A DNA stretch of 64,000 nucleotides from Liolophura sinensis (Eukaryota > Mollusca > Polyplacophora > Chitonida > Chitonidae), in contig NC_088295.1 of the NCBI RefSeq assembly GCF_032854445.1, positions 50,517,385 through 50,581,384 on the forward strand. The letters are read 5' to 3'. A program made the position numbers and the translations under genes. Each line of letters starts with the position of its first letter. Within the stretch, counting starts at the first letter, position 1. Below the pieces are notes generated by a model. It saw nothing but the letters and a program-made list of their open reading frames with translations, was not told the origin of the DNA and did no database searches. This document shows, piece after piece, positions 57,939-64,000 of this stretch.

Positions 57939-58806
57939 AGTTGAAAGCTTTCCATCATATGTTTTTTTTGAATTCTAATTGAACATTTAACTCTACCAGT
58001 AGAGTTGCAGTATATGTCTATGGTGCATATTTGTACTTATGCTCTGAAGTATGTGGGAAAGAAAATGTGGCCAAGGCCTCTTCAGTCAGCCATTTGACCA
58101 GTTGTGTGATTAAAGCTGCATATCCGAACATCACAGCGCTTCTTTAAAAATTTTGTTATCGTTCTTTTTTGTCTGTTCGTGAGTATGAATTAGTGCTATA
58201 CACTGCAAATATTAACGACGCATGACATGTATTTATAAAAACACACGCATTAATGTGCATACGTCTTTTCCAGAAACGCGTTACATGTATATGGTGGGAC
58301 TATTCACGCATACGTTTTTGTTAAAAAATGGCCGGAATCCTTTTGTGTAACATTGACGTTTTCAGTAAATCGTTTCAACGTATTCTCCAAAACATTGGTG
58401 TTTTATAGAAAAGATGTGACATGTCTAGTAGGGTGGTCAAATAACCGTTTTTGTTTTAACATGTATATTCCTATCAGTTTTGGTTAGGTATTACATTTTA
58501 TTATTTTGAATAATTTCAAATGACGACAATAATTTGATTAACCTTGTGAATAGTATGGAATGCCGTGGTAAAAGAGCGTACATCTAGGTTTCGTGATACA
58601 TATGTATACGTACTGTATCAGTGAAAGGGTCCAGGCTAGAGGAGGGGACTAATAAATGCCTTACAGACTGTGTACATTAACTTCAAACCGAGAAAGCGGG
58701 ATACTTAAAATATACAGCTGGTGAAAGACACACTTTTAGAATCAAAAATGGCTCACAAGGACAATATCCAGAAGCCTGCGATCGTTTACTAACAATCAAA
58801 TGTACG
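57939..58806. other. CRYL1 3' UTR and spacer
   Basis: ATTAAA at 58109-58114 is a possible cleavage signal. Beyond it the sequence is AT-rich with no gene. Confidence 0.6.
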
Positions 58807-58863
58807 ATGGCGGAGACGAGCTCAACCAGGGGGACGAAATGCCAAAGTATACATCGTTGGAAG
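58807..58863 (+). pseudogene. frameshifted CRYL1 exon 1 relic
   Basis: It begins atggcggagacgagctcaac and ends catcgttggaag|gtactg like exon 1. It is 57 nt instead of 56, so the Rossmann frame is lost. About 400 bp of intron-1-like sequence follows, including catatttgcgggtgatatat and the gtctgtctgtctgactgacc block, then a SINE and more intron-1-like pieces to about 59760. No exon 2 is seen after it. Confidence 0.85.
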
Positions 58864-59330
58864 GTACTGGTTTAGTTGAAAACGACGTGTGCTGTACCAG
58901 AGCCTTGTTGGCCATACGAGCCACGAATCCCAGGGAGAGCCACGTGTAGCTGCAGAGCTTTGACTTACTAGTGATTGATTTGTAGCAAAATGCCCTACAT
59001 TTATATATAATGTGTAGGTGAATGTTGGAGTCTGCAATTAGACGAACTGCATGTGTGACGGTCTTCCACCCTCCACCCCACCCCTAGTTCTTGCATATTT
59101 GCGGGTGATATATCCATGTACTGATAAAAAAGGCTTGTCTCTCCGTCTGTCTGTCTGACTGACCTTCTGTTTATCCCATGTAACCCTCTTACATTTTTCC
59201 CTCTATGCAGAGATGCAATCTCCTATTTTAAAATAAAATGAGAGCTTGTCAATGCTTTTCTCTTTAGAACTTTCAATAGATTCCTTGTTTTGCAGTCAGT
59301 GCATTTAGACTTCCATTGTACATTGACACC

Positions 59331-59598
59331 TGGGGCCTCCATGGCACAGTTGGTTAGCGCGCTAGCGCAGCGTAATGACCCAGGGGCCTCTCACCAACGC
59401 GGTCGCTGTGAGTTCAAGTCCAGCTCATGCTGGCTTCCTCCCCGATCGAACGTGGGAAGGTTTTCCAGCAACCTGCGGATGGTCGTGGGTTTCCTCCGGG
59501 CTCTGCCCTGTTTCCACCTACTATAATGCTGGCCGCCGTCATATAAGTGAAATATTGTTGAGTACGGCGTAAAACGCCAATCAAATAAATAAATAAAT
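59331..59598 (+). mobile_element. full-length tRNA-derived SINE with target-site duplication
   Basis: Head with box A-like tggcacagttgg and box B gagttcaagtcc, body and (aaat)n tail. The flanking repeats acattgacacc (59320-59330) and acactgacgcc (59599-59609) are slightly diverged, so this is an older insertion into the relic's intron. Confidence 0.93.
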
Positions 59599-61718
59599 AC
59601 ACTGACGCCTTAAAGACCCGCCCAAAGGTCTGCACTGGGAATTAACGGTACATGAGATACGAATCGACTGTCCGCATTAAACAAGTCCTATAGCCCTAAT
59701 ATCTCATTTTCCCAGGTCTGCATGATCAATACATCTGGTATAGACAGGCTCCAATATAACATCATATTAACATCTAAGCTATGTAACGACTGATTTCTGC
59801 GCGCTGTATTAAGTGCCAAAAGTGTCACTGGCTGAAAAGAAAGTAATTTTACCTCAATTTAGTTTGCTTCATCCAATAAACCCCAGAAAAAGAGCATCCA
59901 TAGGGTGAGATCCGTCCGTCTCGTGATCATTATTTAGAATATCACTGGTTGAAAGGGAAATTCTGGCCTAATTTAACCATGTTCACAAAGCATAAACGTT
60001 TAAGAACCTTAATCACAGAAGCACGAATGTTATCAAGGCTTTCGTGAGAAAACTTACTCCCTGTCTGAGGCACACGGCGTACTGTTTTAGGATGCAAGAC
60101 CACAAGGATTCAGTAGTTGCTGCGTTGGCGGGAGCTCTCATGGATAATCTGTCAACATCGCCATCGCCGTTGGATACCAGGACTGTGAGGGCTAGAGACA
60201 TCTCCCCTTTCCCCTTTTCTTCGGATATCTTCCGGAGACAGTGGCTGATCAGACGGAAAAATCTTTCCATACCTTTTAAACGATGTGGTCATACCCCGGC
60301 ATGTTGTCATCACACTGCTCTCCCTAATCATACATCTTAGCAGTCTCACTTCCGGAGTGGGGTAACTCATAGAGCAACGCAATTGGGAAAGTTGCAGAGG
60401 GAAACGGTCCCACTTGAGTACTGTATTGATGGCAATGGACATTTACCACTGTTCACACGCGCATTAAAACTATCATAAACCGACGTCAGCCGTATGGCCT
60501 CTGTACTTAACTAACCTCTTTTGAAACTACCAAAAGGCTTCATGGCAAATCACGTCTGTTAAAAAATAATCTCATTTTCCGAACCTATACCATAGCAGTT
60601 AGTGAGCTCGCCTCCGCCATGCTGCATTAACGAGACTGACGTTGACGTCATGACCTTTATCAGCCTATATGCAGACAGACGGGAGGCCGATTCCAGGATT
60701 TTTCCTCTTCAATAACATTTTGAGTGCCCACATCGGTCACGAGGTTAAGACAACAAGATCGAAACTGCGGCCGCAGTGAGGTAGACCCTGGAAATCTCCT
60801 ATTTTGTCAATTTCTGTTATTGTCATGGACCATTGTTGGTTATACTAATCTGAGAACACGGATTCCACGAGGCCATTTCTGATTGAAGGCAGTATTTAAA
60901 GACGTTTTACAATGCTTAGTTGAAATTGTGATACATTTGTATTTAGACAATATTGATGAGTTATACAAAATTTTGATTTGTAAAAGCGAAAAGTAAATTT
61001 TAAGATCGTATTTCAAAGTTTGACTTAAGTAGAAAATGGCTATGTGGACTCGGGCCCAGGTTAGTTAATTTGTAGAAAGATTCAGTTGACGTCGATTTAT
61101 GGTAAGGAAGTTTTAATGAGCGTGTGACCAGCGGTAAATGTTCCTTACCGTATCTGACACATTTGGGGCCGTTTCCCTCCGTGACTTTCGCAAGTGCGTT
61201 ACTCGATGAGAGTTGATGAGATTGAGAAGTCAGGTCGAGTACACATCTTCGCCATTGCTTCTGAGGTAGCTTTCTTAAATTATTGGCTGTTGAAATATGT
61301 TTACATGCGTGGGCCTTGTATATGTATTTTGCAAGCAAATTTGCTGATGTCTGACCTGTAATTTGCTGATGTCTGACCTGTTGGCCTAACCCCAAGTAAG
61401 AGTTTTCAATTATTTGAATAGCAATTGTTAAGTTTTATTGTTTTCGTCTATATTTTAATTTCCAGTGTAAGCATGCACTGGTCAAGTGCTATGTACAGGT
61501 ATGTAATGAGTACGTTTGCTTACAGCGCAGGAGTTATCTCCCTGTACATGATATCATAGAACACCGGTGCTTGGGGGAAATCGGTGTCAAACCAACCTGA
61601 GCCGTACACTTTGCCCCGGCTTAAAGTTCAGAATATATCCCTGTAGGAGACGTCGTTTTACTTGTAATTCCCTTTTTCCCTGTGTATGTTATTCTGCACA
61701 GAGGCCTACAGCAGTACT

Positions 61719-63396
61719 ATGGCGGAGACCAGCTCATCATCCTCGAAAAAGACACGAGTATCCATCGTTGGAAGGTAATGCGTTTCGCCGAAGTGAGCGG
61801 TACGAGAACCACGCGTAGCCTGCAAGCATTGAGTCACTGGTCATTTGTAGTAAATTGCCATACATTTACATGTGATATGTAGGTTCACACTGGGTAGTGG
61901 AATAGGCTGACTGCATGCTGGGGGCCTTTTCATCCCACTCTCCCCAGCATATTTGCAGTATATATAAATGGGCTTGTCTGTCTGTTTGATTGACCTTCTT
62001 TTCAACACGTAACCCCATCTTGCAGTTTTAAATGCATGCATAGTTCTGAAAGTTGATGTTGTGGTGACCATCTGATCAAGTGTATTGTTCTTGACGCCTT
62101 GCCGGCTCGTGGAAAAAACTGCACTGGGAATTAACGTTACATGAGATAGGAATAGACTGTCAATATCAAACAAGATGACAAAGATTTGCGTCACTGCACA
62201 TGTCTCGTTCCCGAATGCAAATCCTATCGAGAAACATCTCCATTTTCATTTGAAATGATCACAGCAGATTTTCTTTTTGTCGTGTTTTATTTTCTATTTG
62301 AGTGTGTCGTAGAAAGGGTTTGGTGTGAATCGTGGGTCAAAAAGATAACAACTGACGTTCTGAATCAGAACGTATACCGGTATGTGTTAAAGAACGTCTA
62401 GCTGATGGATGAGCCTCGTACAATCAATTCCCCCCCCCCCCCCCCCCCCCATCCCTCACCCCCACAATGGTCCCAGGTTTACATGATGTAAACACCTGGT
62501 ACAGAGAAGTTCCGTATCTCCTATACTTAATGGTCCCAGGTTTACATGATCATTACATCTGGTACAGACAAGTCAGGACGTAATCTCTACATCTAATGTT
62601 CACTTGTCTGCATGACCAAGACATCTCGTATAGAAAAGCTCAGCAGAAACGCATTTGCCCTAACGCTTTTTATCCCTTGCTCGAATGTTTATAATGGGAA
62701 TGCAGATTTAAATATATCTTTTATTTAAATAAATTATCATTACAATTGATATACGTACAGCGGCATGATGAATATATCTCCTACGGAAGAACTGTAGCTC
62801 CTATATCTAACGGTCTCAGCTCTGCATGATGTATTTTGTATAAACAAGTCTTGAAGCTCTTATATCTAATCGGTTCCCTAGTCTGCATGATCAATACTTC
62901 TCGAACAGACAGGTCCTGTAGCCACAATATCTGTTGGCCCCCCGGTCAGCATGATCAATACATTGCGTACAGACAGGTCCTGTGGCTCCTGTATCTAATC
63001 GCTCCCTAGTCTGCATGATCAATACATCTCGTATACACAAGTTCAGTAGAAACGCATGTGTTCTAATGCATTTTGTCCTCTAATGGAATGTATGTAATGA
63101 AAATGCAGACGTAAATATAATTTTTTAAAATAGGTTTTCTTTACAATTGATATCCGTACAGCGGTTTAATCGGGCGGAGTTGGGCGATGCTCTTCGGCAG
63201 TGCTGGGTTCGAGGTTTGCATGTTTGACGTCGACAAGTCCCAGTTAGAACAAGCCAAGACAGCCGTCCTAGAGCAGCTGAAGGACCTGGAGTCTCAAGGC
63301 TTGCTGCGTGGAACGCTCTCTGTTCAGCAGCAGTACGACAGCATTGTAACCACCTCCAGTTTGGCAGACTGTGTGAAAGGCGCTGTCCACGTCCAG
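61719..63396 (+). CDS. CRYL1: CRYL1 copy 2, exons 1-2 (3' part outside window)
   Basis: Exon 1 is 61719-61774 (MAETSSSSSKKTRVSIVG) and exon 2 is 63162-63396, with the same splice sites and phases as copy 1. The joined frame is open and carries the GSGLIGRSWA loop and the NAD-selecting Asp in MFDVDK. Exon 2 differs from copy 1 by three amino acids (Ala to Gly, Gly to Glu, Ala to Thr), so the paralogue looks intact over the visible part. Exons 3-6, including the active-site Asn position, lie beyond the end of the window. Confidence 0.9.
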
Positions 63397-64000
63397 GTAT
63401 ATTGTCAAATAAAATAAAGTATTGTACGGGAGGCCGTTTCGATCCCGGGTATATATCGCCAAAAATGATAGTCTGTTTGTACATGTTTGTACATGGTTGG
63501 CGGGAACAGAAGTTTCAGTTCACCATCGACCTTTGGTAAAGGCTGTGGTTGAATCTGCCATCACATATATTAGTCCCAACCTATATAATCACCAAAATAA
63601 GGTGAACTTTTTGGATGCAGCGTCACCTGCTGAAATGACAACGTTTAATAGAGCTGCGCGGTGTACAGTGTCGGGATTTGACAGATAGAATGTGCCCATT
63701 TCTCCTGGGATATGTGCCCGGTTTACTCCGCTTATGCATATATCGGTTAGCTGTCACATATATGGGTGAAATATAGTCTTCTGTTCGACACAATGCGGAG
63801 TTAAATCCCAATACGTATTTTATTTATTTGATTGCTGATTATACGGCGTACAGAAGATTATTTTGCTAAAATATAATTAACAGCGATGAGATTTATTGGA
63901 GGAGGAAACCTTGGACAGACGTACGTGAACAGACCCCATACCTGGACTGACCCCCTATCTGGACAGACCCCATACGTGTATGGACAGACCCATATACGTG
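63397..64000 (+). other. intron 2 of CRYL1 copy 2
   Basis: It matches 52093-52690 of copy 1, including the short cagaccccatacgtg-type tandem repeat at the end (63910-64000; copy 1 at 52595-52690). No gene is seen. Confidence 0.85.

Larger units (their letters stand above)
60184..64000 (+). repeat. segmental tandem duplication, second copy (continues past the window)
   Basis: Homologous to 49058-52690. Differences include the missing SINE, a poly-C tract at about 62432-62450 and local indels. Confidence 0.95.

Overview
The window looks like nuclear DNA of a lophotrochozoan animal, most likely a mollusc (a brachiopod is possible). Genes are split by GT-AG introns, the DNA is AT-rich and full of tandem repeats, and there are at least eight copies or fragments of one tRNA-derived SINE. 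Two copies are full length and several have clear target-site duplications. No bacterial, CRISPR or viral feature was seen.

Region 1 (1-24,911, + strand) is the 3' half of a ROS1/Sevenless-type receptor tyrosine kinase. It covers the last fibronectin-III modules, one transmembrane helix, a complete kinase domain and a tyrosine-bearing tail. Fourteen exons join in one frame into 928 codons plus stop, and one more phase-compatible cassette exon is possible. The gene carries about eleven minisatellites. Three of them are built across its own splice junctions: two iterate a 5' splice site and one iterates a 3' splice site sixteen times.

Region 2 (24,911-42,060) is intergenic and transposon-rich. 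It holds a broken Mutator-like transposase gene between two direct repeats of about 430-460 bp, a second decayed transposon-like gene with a surviving intron, SINE fragments, an AT cruciform, and a diverged duplicated block.

Region 3 (42,069-46,960) is a large serine-rich protein of about 1,404 residues on one long exon. It has several nuclear-localisation-like motifs and a C-terminal coiled coil. I do not recognise its family.

Region 4 (49,058-64,000) is a lambda-crystallin/L-gulonate 3-dehydrogenase (CRYL1) cluster. The first copy has six exons encoding 324 aa, but the catalytic-type Asn is Pro. A frameshifted exon-1 relic follows, then the first two exons of a second, intact-looking copy that runs off the window. 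The two copies lie in a tandem segmental duplication with a unit of about 11.1 kb. Intron 4 of the first copy carries an antisense fragment of its own exon 2 inside a 627-bp direct duplication, and also a transposon with long inverted repeats.

All calls come from reading the sequence. Gene identities rest on remembered family motifs; no search was run.
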